Of a DNA stretch of 64,000 nt, positions 31,618 through 44,221 are shown piece after piece (within the stretch, counting starts at the first letter, position 1; the number at the start of each line of letters is the position of its first letter). Both the position numbers and the translations under genes were made by a program. Source of the DNA: Pilaira anomala (lineage: Eukaryota > Mucoromycota > Mucoromycetes > Mucorales > Mucoraceae); assembly GCA_025716855.1 (NCBI GenBank), contig JAIXMQ010000008.1:496001-560000 (forward strand), in the 5' to 3' direction. A model generated the notes under the pieces. It did not search any database. It was not told the origin of the DNA and saw nothing but the letters and a program-made list of their open reading frames with translations.

Positions 31618-33528
31618 CACAAAATGCCTCGGTTTACGTCCGTATACTGTGATGTCAAGGCGAAGTTGTTACGTTCAGAGCTTTTAAACTAATAGACACA
31701 CACTAAAAAATTTGCATGAATTATAATTCCTTTTACAAAAAGTTTATTAGACACTGCCACAATACTATACTCCTTCCTTTATGTATTAAATGTATGGACT
31801 TATAGTTTATGAAATAAACCAACGCATTTTTTTTTTCAAATCCTTAGAATGTAAGATCTACTTTTATTTGTTTGCGTACATTTATTGATCTTTCCCAGAG
31901 AAGAGTAAAATCTGTTTGATTAGAATCTTTTTTTTTCTAAAAGCAATTAACTCGTGTCATTTTTACTTTATCATTCTCCTTTTCCTCGTTACACTAGTGT
32001 GTACGTATATTATGTTATCAGTGTTTTTTTTTTGTTAAAACTAAGGTAAAAGTAATAAATAATTCAAGAGTTCAAGTATGTCAAAATTATTTCACAACAG
32101 AAATTACCAGTTTAAAGTAAAAAGGTGTATGCAATAATAAGATATTGATAGTAACACTCTATAGTTTTTAAATTGATTTTCTGACGGATTTAGTTAAAGT
32201 TACACTGAATAAAAACTTGCCACTTTAGAAAAAAAAAGGGTTGTCAGGTGACAGTGTAGATTTTTTAAATGCGTGTAACATTTAAAGCTCAAATTATCTT
32301 AAGAATCGAACCATGATTATCAATGTTTAGAGTCTTTCAGCTCTCCCTCCCTCTCTTTCAATAAACATAATGATAAAAGTCAAAGGCATTATTTTTAATA
32401 CTGGTTTAGCCTCTTCAACAAAATTTAAAGATATTTCAAGTAACGTAGTTTTAATTATAAAAAGAAACCCTCCCTTCCCCTATTTTTTTTTCCATTTTTT
32501 TTTATAATGATTAATTTGATTTCATTTTTTTTTTTTATGGCCAGTGCAAGAAATTATACAAATAATTTAAGGTATTTGGGATACAACTATTAACAAAACT
32601 GTCAGTTGATAAACACATAGAGACGTATGTAATCAGATTGCTGTCAATTTAAAAGAAAGAAATGAACAATAACTCGACATATAAAAAAATATTATATTGC
32701 TGACCGGGAAAAAAAAAAATTCGTTAGTGCAGTAAAAGGATCAAAAAAATATGAACTGTTCATCCTTTTTGTTACACAAAGAAGAGATCAATTCTTTTTA
32801 GATCAACTTTTAATCTCATAAAAACCAATACGACCGAATGATTATTAAGAAGAAGGAATCGTTTTAATCGAAATATGTACAGATTTATCTTCTTGTTTTG
32901 AAGTAAGTGAGATCATATCAAAATAGCTAGGCTTGATTTTTTTTTTTTTCAAACATGTATTTGGTTTTTTTATGTACATGATTACAATGATAAGTATTAT
33001 CAAGTATTTATCATTTCAGTTTATGAAGATCACAAATTATCTGGGATTTGTATGATATACATGTATTATTAAGATAAAAGGGGTGCTTGTTATTGTTATA
33101 AATGCATTCTACGCATATAAAACTAAAAAGCATGATACTTGTACATACAAAGGGAGACAGTCATTGTTGGATTATATAGTACCATTCTTTATTTTGTCAA
33201 GAGTCCAAGGAAAAAGAGCTACCAACTATTAATAACTTTGGGCTATGTGAGAGAGGGGAATACATAAATTATAATGAGAGTTAAAAGTACAGTGTTGTAC
33301 ATTAATGCAATGAATTTTATTCTGTGAACTAATACAAATAACTACGTGTAAAAATATCTTTTGACATGCATAATTTCAATTATTATTTCAAGATTGTTCG
33401 AAGAATAAATATATCTTTTTTTTTTTTAATTGTTAGTGATCAACATTAAACAATAAATATAGAGTGAGTTATAAAATTATAATAATTATGAGGAAAGAAT
33501 ATAAATAAAAAAAGTAGGAAGTAAGATT
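31441..33528. other. Gene-free spacer, 2.1 kb
   Basis: AT-rich DNA between the transposase relic and the G-gamma gene, with a T28 run near 31585-31612 and otherwise unremarkable sequence. I searched both strands for open stretches and splice sites and see nothing to support. It may hold diverged remains of the Tc1 element. Confidence 0.5.
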
Positions 33529-33816
33529 TTACATAAGTAGACAACCGCAACCAGCAGTAGGCTCGGCAAAAGGATCAGGATTTCGATTGCCCCAAACAGA
33601 TGGTACCATCATATCTTGGTTCGTTTGACAAAAATCAATTAGTCTATAATAGAATTAGATAAATATACTCGAGTAAAATTAGTTTTTATCATCTTTCACT
33701 TACGAACGACTTGCTTCTGAAATGGGTATACGAGATATTTCTAATTGCTCTTTTAATTTATCGTTTAATTCAAGTAACTTTCGAAGTTTAGTTTCTGATA
33801 ATGCTTGTCGTGTCAT
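33529..33816 (-). CDS. STE18: Heterotrimeric G-protein gamma subunit, 2 exons
   Basis: Exons 33816-33704 and 33643-33529 join to 75 aa: MTRQALSETKLRKLLELNDK, then LKEQLEISRIPISEASRSLI, then DFCQTNQDMMVPSVWGNRNP, then DPFAEPTAGCGCLLM. The N-terminal two-thirds is the amphipathic GGL helix that packs on G-beta. The fungal hallmark PSVWG...NPDPF follows, and the C-terminus is a CaaX box (CLLM) with an upstream Cys, sites for prenylation and possibly palmitoylation. With G-beta it forms the membrane-bound dimer of pheromone or nutrient GPCR signalling. The gene is short and split by a 60-nt intron, so simple ORF searches miss it. The symbol is by analogy to yeast; Mucoromycota often carry several G-gamma genes. 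Confidence 0.9.
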
Positions 33817-34420
33817 TTTTAAGGTATAAAGTTCAAATTTTTTCTTAGAAAAAAAAAGAGAGATCAAAAGAAAAAGAAAGATTTTTTTTTTATTTTTCGC
33901 TTTCTGTGGCTATTTAAAGAAGAGGCAAGGAGTAAAAAGGAGGTGAAACAATGAGAGAACCGTATTTAATCCGGTTTAAATAGGAGTGACTGAAAAAAAA
34001 AAAAACTCCCCTATTCATTTTTCACCCGGTACAAAGTAAATTCATTCCTATTACACGAAAAATAGATTACCTGTATAAATACGCTTTCCTTTTTGTATAA
34101 TATCTTCTTTTCAACTAACTACTTTTTTTTTTTATATATATTGTACATAAACCAATGTCTTGTGTCTCTTTTGCTTATTGGACTCTATTTGAAGTGATTA
34201 AATCATATTTTGAAATAAATCAAGATCAAAACGTGGTGAAAAAATCAAGTCATAGAAGTACACGTTCACTCTTTCCTTTTCAATTAGACATGTTTTCATA
34301 CTTTTCGCCAATACATTTAGACTATAAAACATCAAAACTAAGCTGTAATAAATAGTAAAATGATAGTAATTTTTATGTATATATTTGACAATAGGAGAAA
34401 GAGGGGGGGGGGGTTATTTA
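33817..34420. other. Spacer with one doubtful small ORF
   Basis: Upstream region of the G-gamma gene and downstream region of SERINC. A plus-strand ORF at 34155-34355 (66 codons, MSCVSFAYWTLFEVIKSYFE...) follows a T-tract leader much like the true genes, but it has no recognised domain and sits in AT-rich sequence; I leave it as a possibility only. A G12 run lies near 34403-34413. Confidence 0.4.
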
Positions 34421-36361
34421 TTAATAATCCTATTATATTATAAAATAAAATAATATAAAGTCAATATATCGAACCATAAAAAAAAAACTTAAAAAAAAAA
34501 CTTACATCAAATCTGTCAGGCATCAATACCGGTGCAACCATTGACCAAATATAAATTACATGGCAAATCCAACCTGAAACAATTTTAACCCAAACTGCAG
34601 TATAACTTTGACCAATACGAACCAAATCACCATTATCATGACTAATGCTGTCTTCAAAACGAATAGTATTCCAGTTAGTTAATACCATTGAAACATACAT
34701 AGCTGCAATTGCAAACACGAAATGAAAGAATGAATAACTATACAAAGATCCAAATCTTTCATCATCTCTTTCGTCCATGCCGCCATCAATATCATCGTCA
34801 TCTTCATCCTCATATAATACGGATCTTGGTAATGCACTATACGCAATCAAGAAAGTCAATAATTTATGCATTTCATCTTTTATAGTTTATCTTACCCAGC
34901 TTCAACAGCCGCAACTAAATGTTCACGTGCAGAACCTTGCGCACTCATACGTTGAGCTCCAGCCTCTACTTGATTAGCCATTAATGGAACCGCACTCGAT
35001 GTATCTAACGGTTCATAATTATCCAGTCTAGGCCTACCTGCAGATTTACTAATGAATGCACCATCTTGTGTAGCTGCACGACTTGTGGAATAAGCAACAG
35101 CCAAAAAAGTAAAGACTGCACCTAACACTACAGAAGTAGTCTGAGGTCCAATTGATTTACGCAATGGGTTACATTCTTTGTCATTGGGTTCATTTGCTAC
35201 AGCAGATAATACTAAATAAGTACAATAAATCACAACAATGGAAGCTTGTGATAACCCAGATCTTGAGTTTCCTTCTTGAATACGAGGAGAAATACATAAT
35301 AGAGTGACCAAGATACAAAGGATCAGATTGAGTGTTACAAAGAATTGATTTAAAGAGCAATCGTTTTTAGCAAAGAAAGCATACATAATACCGGTAATAG
35401 CGATGGCACCAGCAAACATAAGTAATGTACCAACTTGACGTCATAAAAAGGTGAGTACAATTGAATAAATACAGATATATACACATATATATCCATTTTA
35501 CTTACTGATCAAGATATTTTTCCATAAATTGGAGTCATTCATTTCATAATTCTCTATACATCTTTCAGTCCAACTATGAGCAAAATCAACTAATAAAACC
35601 AATCCAAACAGAATAAAAATAGCTGCACCGAACAATGCAAAGTAATTACCCCACACCATAAAGAATCCACTGGGAATAAAAAATGAAATAACTAAAAGAA
35701 TGATCCAAGCAAGTATCTTTGGTCCCCACCATCCATTCTGTATAGCTGCTCTCTTTTGTCGACTATCATGAACACCAATTAATAAGCAACCAAGGATAGC
35801 ATGGAATAAGACCAGTGCAAATGATACTCGATGTACCTATACATAAGTATATGTTTTTTAATATCATGATCATTCTTACATAATTCGTTTTATATTTAAC
35901 TTACACCCATAACACCATAACATGTACCTTCGGGACAATCCAACTTCATGTAATCAAGTGTCAGGTGCTCTAGTTTCTTAATGGCCCAATTGGACAACAT
36001 GAGCCAAGCAAGCTATATAAATAAAATATATAATTATTATTTTTATTATTGTTAAGAGTTATACTGTGTCCACATACGATTGAGTTGAATAAGAAAATAA
36101 TCTACAACATAAGGTCAATTTAACTTGTATTTTTATATAAAAAAAGTACTTACTGCATAACCTATACGAGTGGCTATAGAGTTGTTACAGTTACAGCTGT
36201 ATATTTTATATGAATAACAATTAAATATAGTTGATGCTTTTTCTTTTATCTTCCTACCTTTTAAAAGCTAAAGAGCAGGCAGCGGCAGAAAAGCAACCTG
36301 TAATCCAAGTTCCTAGTGTACCTAATGCAGGTAAAGCAACACAACTTAAAAGTGCTCCCAT
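34421..36361 (-). CDS. TMS1: SERINC/TMS1-family membrane protein, 8 exons
   Basis: Serine incorporator family, multi-pass protein of ER/vacuole/plasma membranes; human members scramble phospholipids. Exons 36361-36258, 36196-36154, 36101-36078, 36012-35905, 35836-35506, 35433-34896, 34836-34506 and 34429-34421 join to 495 aa. Hallmarks: N-terminal MGALLSCVALPALGTLGTWI with AACSFAF-type helix 1, SCNCNNSIATRIGYA, the DCPEGTCYGVMGVHRVSFAL block, and LVDFAHSWTERCIENYE. The late loop is acidic (DEDDDDIDGG). The end is WNTIRFEDS, GWICHVIYIWSMVAPVLMPD and RFDDY. About ten membrane helices are visible. Exon 3 is only 24 nt and the last coding exon only 9 nt; without the last splice the frame would end DVSFFFK... 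at 34461. Confidence 0.93.
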
Positions 36362-36501
36362 TTTGTTTCAATGACCAAAAGAAAATAAAAAAGAATGAAA
36401 AATTAAAACCTCGGATTTTTTGCTTTAATAAAGAGGAAATAAAAAAAAAAGGGCCTGTGTATGTATTAAAAAAAATCTATTATTTAAAAGGTAATGTGTA
36501 T

Positions 36502-37128
36502 CTATGGTTTCCAGGGTAAAGTGCCAGTATATAAAGCATTATTAGAAGGACAGTAATTTAAAAGAGGGGCTAATATAGGACAAGAAGTAGCATAAGCATG
36601 TCTTCTACGAAATGGATTTCTATCCATTTTTTTCTGTTTCAAACTATTATGACAGCCATATAAATCTTTTTGGAAGGGTTTAAATGAATTTAATAATTCA
36701 CCTCTTTCACGATCAGGTGCTTCGTTATCTGATGGATCGATACCAATGTACTCGAATCTAATGAAAAAGATCAATACAATGGAATTAAAGCTAAAATACA
36801 TGGTACTTTACTGTTCTAATGGGTATCCAATCGAATATCTATGAATATCTTGGAATCGTTTTCTTTTAAATTCAAATCCTACAATTGTAATCTTCTTTGG
36901 GTAATTGCCTGTCATTTCTGAAAATCGACAAATGGAAAATAATAAATTCTCGTGTGAGTCTTTAGCGAATTCTTCTGTCACCATTCTACTTGATATGGTT
37001 TCCTTGAGTTCGCTGGAAATGGTATCGTCATTCTCTAGTAAAAGTTGAGCAATTTGCCAATAAGAAAATGCTTCTGATCGAGGTCCTGCCTTTGGTCGAG
37101 TTTCACCACTAAATATATCCAAATGATT

Positions 37129-37159
<31 letters not shown>

Positions 37160-37621
37160 GTGAAAGAGAAAGATGTAATATCTTTACCCTGAGAATATCA
37201 AAACTGCATTATCATCCTGCTTTAATAAATCAATACTTTTTTGAATATGCTCAATAAATACATGAATTTGTCCACCTTGTTGAAATGGTTCCAAAATCCA
37301 GTTGGAGTCTAATTTCGTTTCTTGTAAATTGTCAGGTCCTGTATAAATAGCATGACCAGCAACGATGATGGCGTGATATTTTTCAATTAGAGGTAAAGGA
37401 GGTAAGGAATCGTATGAGTTGAATATTGGTACAGACGATTTATATGAATGTTGAATAACATTCAAGAGTAAACTGCTGAACAGGATGGTTAAAAGTATAA
37501 AGATGGGAACTTGTCTTTTATTTAGCCTACGCCAAATATAGCCATTATTCTGTGTTTGGCTCGTAAAGGAGGTTGTGTCAATGTGTAAGGGTAATATTGT
37601 CTTTCGTTTATTATTCGACAT
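36502..37621 (-). CDS. DUF218-domain membrane-anchored protein (YOR238W-like)
   Basis: Exons 37621-37188, 37108-36812 and 36757-36502 join to 328 aa. A cytosolic N-terminus (about 35 residues) is followed by one membrane helix (VPIFILLTILFSSLLLNVI), giving a type II topology. The DUF218 (SanA/YdcF-like) domain then starts at YHAIIVAGHAIY, with VLIFSGGETRPKAGPRSEAF (the family SGG-T-AG-SEA motif) and SHENLLFSICRFSE, ITIVGFEFKRKRF. It resembles uncharacterised yeast YOR238W. Reaction unknown. I chose the ATG at 37621, nine codons downstream of another in-frame Met at 37648. Confidence 0.85.
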
Positions 37622-39230
37622 GGTTCTCGTTATCTTTTTCTCTTTCAAAAGAAAGTAAAAAAGATAATAATGATGAGTTTGTTTGAAGAAATAATATTTT
37701 TAATTTGCGCATCCGCATTAAAAATTTTCATTTAAAGTAAATGCTTGCTTGAAATAAGTTTTCAATAAATTAAAAAGAAAAAAGAAGGGTTATTTCCGAT
37801 GGTTATTATAAGTAATAAGTGGACTTATTCACAGTGGCTATTATATCAGAATAAGCATCCAGAGTATTTTATTTAGCTAGAAATTTGAAACTTTTTGTCA
37901 CCACATTTGAAGTCAATACCTCATGAACAGTCTATGTAAGTTTTTTTTTTGTCAGACAAGCGACTATATCTTACTTGACTATAATTGCTGTAATTGATAA
38001 TCTCTAAACCATACAATTATGTGTGTTGTTTATACCTTATGAGTATACAAATACATTATTATGGATTAAGTGGACGTTGCATATCAATTACATCATTACA
38101 GGAAACACAGACAACTATAAAATAAAAAAATAGTGACGAAAAAGACAGTAATTTTTCTTTTCGCTTTTGAGTTAAATTCTTGGTGGTTGTTAGTCTTTTT
38201 CAGATAAGAAAGTTACTTATTTGTCGATATGCTGGAATAACCAACTTAAAAAGTGTGGGTAACTAACAATACTCCTTTTAAAAAAAACTGATTTTAGGAT
38301 CAAAACGGTTTTTCATCTTTAAAGGATATTTATTCGATCAAATGGGCTTTAGAGTTAATGCAATGCGTTTGTTATGTCAATTAATGCTTAGAAGAGTCTG
38401 GTTAGCTATTTTTTCTTCTAGAGTTGGGTGGAACAAAAAAGAAGCTTATTAACTGTTTATAGATCAAAATTAATTTAGCGTGTCTCCTTAAATGTAAAAT
38501 CTGCTAGTTGAGTCCCCTCCCCCCATCGCTTTTTTTTATTTAGTTTCAAAATCGTGATGATCTGTTGTGCTACCGTTGGTGCTCTGTCAATGTCCTAGAG
38601 GCTCTCTTGAAAAAGACTAATTGGAATAATGATAATACAAAACAATTGACCAATATTACTTTTCATAAAATTATTTCATTGTTTATTATTAAATAACAAT
38701 AAAATGAGATTGTACCTTACTACCACAGTTACATAATGTGTAAAAAAAAAAAAAAACTATGTTATCTCTATTTTTCGTGTATGATATTTACTCATCTTTT
38801 CGATAAAGAGCAAAGGCGTAAGATGAAAGCAGAAATGAAATAAAATTAAGGGATCATCATAGCATTGATTTGGAGAAATAAAGAACTGAATCAGATTTAA
38901 AAAACATGTTTTGTTTGATCGTAGAAATTGATAAATTAAGTTCCTGCAGAAATAAAGTTTATTTACGCTTCAAGTCTCAGTGGGAAAAAATATGGTAGAC
39001 CAAATCGATTAATTTGTGAATAATTTTTGATCTCAATTTTTCACCATATTTTAAAAAAGTAAAATTAGGGTGATTGCTGAAAATCGAAATTAATGCTTTG
39101 AGGGACTGATCTTGACAAAATGGCCCTACTTATAAATAAACTCAGTTTCTTAGCACTTTTTTTTTTATATCGTACTTCTTTAACCTTTTCTTCTTTCTTT
39201 TTATTTTTTATTTTTTATTTTTTTTTTCAA
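37622..39230. other. Gene-free spacer, 1.6 kb
   Basis: AT-rich region between divergently oriented genes, likely holding both promoters. The last 80 bp before 39231 are strongly T-rich (CTTCTTTC... T-runs), like other leaders here. No other coding segment recognised. Confidence 0.55.
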
Positions 39231-40670
39231 ATGGTATCGTTAACATCAACTTCATCATTATTAAACTGCGCAGTTTGTGCAAAGCAATTGAATCAACCTG
39301 TAACGCTTTCTTGCGGTTTTACCATTTGTTTAAGCTGTTTACCTTCAAAATCTGCTTTTGAAGGATCTTCTTTTGTTTGTCCAGTATCTCAGTGCACAAA
39401 AGAATCTCATTTATTTGGTCCTGATTTATTCTTGGATAGCACGATTCAACAAGTCATCAAAAACGATTTTATTAACAGCACAACCTTGGACGACTCAGTA
39501 TATAATAGCGCCACAAATGCTTTACAATGCACCATTGGTAATCATTTATTAGAACATCCTGTCACAAACCATTGTGGTCATACTTTCTGTAAACTTTGTT
39601 TACTTCAATACAAGATTTCAAACGATGCTTGTAATAAGTGTCAAAAGAGACTACCTTCTTATCAATTCATTCAACAACAAGCACTAAACTTTCTCTTGAA
39701 TAACTTGCTAAATATTTTTAGAGACATTCCTTCATTCAACAATATAGAAATGGCCCGCGCCAATCAAATAGCAAACGTCAGCATCTCCTTTTCCAAATTG
39801 AACCAACTCTCTTACAAGAATATACCAATCTATCTTTCGGATTTTGCTGTCTTGCCTTCTCAAAAACTTCGTATACCCATTTACACAGAACAAAACAGAC
39901 TTTTATTCCAGAAATCTCTCATCGTATGTAAAGAATATCAATGCCTCTGTTTAGGTATTGTCAGCAAAGACAAGACAAACAAGAAGGGAAGATTTGGCAC
40001 AATGGTCAAAATCACTTCAATTGAACAACGCGCAAATGACATGTTAGTTAGTGTCGTAGGCATGGACCGTTTCAAGGTAGTAGGCGTCAACCAAGAATCA
40101 GAAGACTTTATTGCAGCCGATTTAGATATGCAGTTTGAAAATTATCAAGATTTGGAACATGTTATGACTAATAAAAATCATTGGACTGAACGTAAAATGA
40201 TCAGCCCACCTTCTTCACCTAAAACTGATGCAGCTGTTATTCCTTCTATGAGTGTTCCACCTTCATCTCCTCCTCACTCAGCTGGTTCACCTGAACCCAT
40301 GTATGATGCATTACCCAGCTCAACTTCAATCAAATTATCAAACCGAGTCCACGACTTTATTAGTGACTTGGCGCATAGTACCCCTTCAACCTCATTCTGT
40401 AGCACAGTGGAAGGCTTATTAGGTCCAGTATGGTTAGGTTCCGTTCAAGGATTACATGGTCCTTTACCTCCAGCTGAAAACCCTGTCGCTATGTGCTGGT
40501 GGGCTGCCGTTGTATTACCTGTTAGTAACTCTGACCGCTATCACTTACTGGAAACAATCCCATTAGAAGAAAGATTTAATATTATTTTGTCTTGGATAAA
40601 TGACCTCAAATCACAATGGGGAAATTGTAGACGTACTGCTATTAATTCTGCTACCAAAGTTGGTTTATAG
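39231..40670 (+). CDS. LONRF-type protein: two RING-like fingers plus Lon N-terminal domain
   Basis: Probable E3 ubiquitin ligase of the LONRF family. I start at ATG 39231 (MVSLTSTSS), giving 479 aa; the frame extends 37 codons upstream through a Phe-rich T-tract translation that is leader, not protein. RING-like finger 1 (about residues 13-55) has CAVC, CGFTICLSC and CPVSQC; its His ligand is Phe, a variation I believe is common in fungal LONRFs. Finger 2 (about 99-138) has CTIG, CGHTFCKLC and CNKC; the second Cys of the first pair is Gly. The Lon substrate-binding domain (about 190-440) has PIYLSDFAVLPSQKLRIPIY, ECQ-type CLGIVSKD, GRFGTMVKI and RFKVVGV. A Ser/Pro-rich insert lies in its middle. 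Intronless. Confidence 0.88.
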   Translation: MVSLTSTSSLLNCAVCAKQLNQPVTLSCGFTICLSCLPSKSAFEGSSFVCPVSQCTKESHLFGPDLFLDSTIQQVIKNDFINSTTLDDSVYNSATNALQCTIGNHLLEHPVTNHCGHTFCKLCLLQYKISNDACNKCQKRLPSYQFIQQQALNFLLNNLLNIFRDIPSFNNIEMARANQIANVSISFSKLNQLSYKNIPIYLSDFAVLPSQKLRIPIYTEQNRLLFQKSLIVCKEYQCLCLGIVSKDKTNKKGRFGTMVKITSIEQRANDMLVSVVGMDRFKVVGVNQESEDFIAADLDMQFENYQDLEHVMTNKNHWTERKMISPPSSPKTDAAVIPSMSVPPSSPPHSAGSPEPMYDALPSSTSIKLSNRVHDFISDLAHSTPSTSFCSTVEGLLGPVWLGSVQGLHGPLPPAENPVAMCWWAAVVLPVSNSDRYHLLETIPLEERFNIILSWINDLKSQWGNCRRTAINSATKVGL

Positions 40671-43600
40671 AATATCTTCTTTTTCATGTTATACCATTTT
40701 GCTCTTTTCCTTTGACTCTTTTTTTCTGTTACATATCTCTTCATACTTCAATTACAATAATAAAAAATAAAAAAAATGTTACATCTCATTTAACATTATT
40801 AAGGGAGCAAAGGGGGGATTGTGAGTATCTTCCACTTATTGGTAATTATATCATTGATCGATATTTTTTATTTCTTTATTTCTTTATTTCTTCATTTCTT
40901 CATTTCTTCATTTCTTCAGTTGTATATCTACATACAGGGGAAGTTTGAAAAAGAATATTTTGCGAAATATCGATCATAATTTTTTTTTTTTTGTGTTATG
41001 TTACATGCTTTTTGTTTTGAGTAATTTTTTTTCATCACTCCATAGATAGAGTATGCATAAAAGAAAAGTAAAACAAGTACGCAAATCTTAAAAACGGTGA
41101 TGAATATCCGATAACAAGAGCAGTGTTATATAAGGAAAATATCTTTTTCTATTTTTATTAATTTATTTATTGAGGAGGTACATCTAGCTTTCATTTTATC
41201 TTTACGCAGGTGGTATTCAAGTGTCATCATTAAGCTAAAAAAGAAGAAAAAATCAATAAGAACTAAATTCTCCTAAACATCGGTTCTTATTCAGTCAAGC
41301 AGTGCACTCTATATGTTATTCCAAGTAATAAATCAACAATATATTCATATATGATATTTTTGTATTTATATTTATCGTTTCTTTTCTAGATGTAGGTATT
41401 TAGTTGAAACAAAAATCGATCGCTATGTTGTATCAGCGACGCTTTTAATTTTTCTCCGTATCGTATTCTCATCAGCAATTAAGCGATCGATATTATTTAT
41501 TTGAGCTGAAAAAAATTGGGTCGGGTATTCGATACTTGTACTTGTAATAAAGACATAAACAGATCTACTAACCGGTACACGCTATAAAAATAAGCAATTA
41601 TCTTTGTTTTATTGTTGTTTTCTAAAAGTCAGCATTGATAAAGCACATGCGCTGAATGAAAGTTTCTATTTTGTTCTTTTTCCATCTAACACCTTCATCA
41701 AGGATCAGGGCTTAAACCATGAAGTATATTACGCCTTTCATTCTCAATAGCGGAGAGGAAGAGAAAGAGTTCTTATAAACTAGTTTATATATTACTAACA
41801 AGGCCAGAACTTCTTGATATTGCTACAAAATGATGCATTACTATTTGCTCTTCAAGTAGTTGAGTTGGTAATAATTCGCAATCAACATGTATATATCATT
41901 TTATCTCGATAAACTGTATTAACCTGCATAGTTATCATATTAAATCTTTTTTTTTTTTTTTTTTTTTTGTAAAGTGCGGGATATATATTGAACCATGCAT
42001 GATTAAACTACCGTTTGAAAGACAAATGTATACAAGTCTCAACCCCATCGATTTTATCAAATTTCTGAGTGTTACTGTGCTAATGTCACTCAATTGGCTG
42101 GTTTTTAAAAGTTCAATTATTGAAGATCGTTGTATTTATCTAATTTAATGATTCATAGCCTGAGAATAATATGATAAAACTACATATTGTTAAATTAAGA
42201 TACACAAAAAGGTGGCGTGTAATAATATTTTAGTAAAGAGGCCGGTCAATCACACAACCGATATATTTCTTCTTACGTTGATCCAGTAAAGTCGAGTTAT
42301 ATATTTCTTGGGCCCTTATACATACATATCTCTATATTTGCTCTTAATTATCCCACGGAAAAGACAGGGCTATGCTGTTAATAGTCAAACATACAGCTCA
42401 TTCAGTCCTGAGATTGATAATTTATATATGGCTCTATTGAGTTAGATATGATACATGTAAACAAATTTTGAATAATGCCCAGTCGTTTTATTCTTCCTGA
42501 ATGTTGGATTATTTGGCGATTTGACTGCTGAGATACTTTAATATTTATAGTTATCTATAATGTTTTCCCTCCTTTACATCCAAATCGCGCCTCGCAAATG
42601 TGTATGATATAGCTTGTGTTAGGAGGTTCAACGACTAGCGATTATTGCTAAAGTGTGGAGTTTAGAAAGGTGGTACGATACGTATATTAAATTTTGAATA
42701 TCTCGCTTAAACTGCACAGAAACATGAGTCTCATGGAAGTCCATATATCATTATTTTATATTTTAAAACGTTTTTATTACGGTTTTCTGGATACGAAATG
42801 TTTTGTAAAAGAAATTTTAAGATAATATTATTACTACTGTTACTGTGTATTAACAATTTTGCACGCATAATTCAGGAACAATGATAGGTCTGACGGTTGA
42901 GGAGTATACATAATATGTTTAAATTTTGTGGTATGTATCAAGATAAAATGTAACAAAACCCAAAGGCATTCAAATACTTGATTTATAAAATACTTAATAC
43001 ACCTACTTTTATTTTGGTATAAGAACAAATGTAGCAAAAAAAAAAGTATTGCATTTTAATGTTAGGTGTGAAACACATTAAAAAAATATTGCAACATTTA
43101 TGTATGTTGCTACGATGCAGCACAAGTACTCCCGAAATAAAATTACTGGTATGACAAATAAAACAATATTTATAGCTTTTACAGAAACAAAAAATGATCT
43201 CAAAAATGTTGTGTTACAATGTGTGTCACCACAAACAATAGAATATGCTTATTAAGAATAAGGTTATTTTTGATTTTAAAAAATCTCGAAGAAGAAACAT
43301 GCGAGAAATTTTAAAAATGTATGCTTTCCTCAACGTTCAAACTTTATAAATATAAATTAACCTTATATTTATTAAACCCCAACACCCCCCCCCTTTTTTT
43401 TTGTCTAAAAGATTTTTAATGTATAAATCACATTATATGATATATACATACATTGATGTATATATCAATCCTTGAAAGCCTTCTAAAGCTACCCTTGAAT
43501 AGACTAATATTATTTTTGCACTTAAAATCTTGAAAAGGAGGGACTTACTCAATATCCTTCGTAAGCTTTTATCAAGTTTATTGATCGTATTTTATCATTT

Positions 43601-43980
43601 TATTTCAATTTAAAGAAAGAAAGAAATAATATTTATGAATAGAAAATACATAGATAGAAGAGAAGTCCAAAAATCTTGTAAAGATAAAATAGTGAAATAA
43701 CTAGCAATGTAAAAAAAAAAAAAAAAAGGATTTAAAGTGAAGTTATTCTTTATTTATTTTTTTTCTTTAGAGGGCTGGTCAGAATGAGAGGGGGGGTTTT
43801 CAGAACGAGCGTTTGTTAGTTGTCGAGAAGTTTTTGAATAAAAAGGTTACTCAAGTTACCTTCCTCAAAAAGTTTTTTTTATATTTTAAATATGAAACTA
43901 GCTCTACCTTGTTTACTTGCTATTCTTTCTAAATACTTTTTTATCGCACATTGTTTATGAGTAATCATATTTTTATTTGA
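40671..43980. other. Gene-free AT-rich region
   Basis: 3.3 kb downstream of the LONRF gene with no supportable exon series, RNA gene or transposon. It includes a CTTTATTT/CTTCATTT octamer-like run (40868-40915), a T23 run (about 41946-41969) and simple A/T tracts. It could be decayed repeat DNA. Confidence 0.5.
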
Positions 43981-43982
43981 GA

Positions 43983-44092
43983 CGAGGCTGTTACAAACTT
44001 CCACTACATTCCGGTAGCAAAGCCCTTCCGCTACGCTTCGTGTTCCCTGACCTTCATTACATCGCAGACCGCTACGATTTGTAACAGCCTCG
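43983..44092. repeat. Inverted-repeat element, 15-bp arms
   Basis: CGAGGCTGTTACAAA at 43983-43997 and its exact reverse complement at 44078-44092 bound a 110-bp segment that is clearly GC-richer than the surroundings and contains CTTCCGCTACGCTTCG. The form suggests a small non-autonomous element (MITE-like) or a stem-loop. No target-site duplication is obvious. Confidence 0.8.
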
Positions 44093-44221
44093 CACCTGCC
44101 GTGTGCTCTATAACCGCACTCAATGTTTTATAATAGGCCACTCCAACCAAAAAAATTCTGGACCTTCGCTTCGCTATGGTAAAAAAACATGGTTCCCGGA
44201 GCGGCTTGTAATAATGTCTAT

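Noticed and set aside
39120..39230. Upstream 37-codon extension of the LONRF gene
   Set aside because: It translates a T-rich leader into a Phe-rich string; the ATG at 39231 directly before the first RING finger is a better start.
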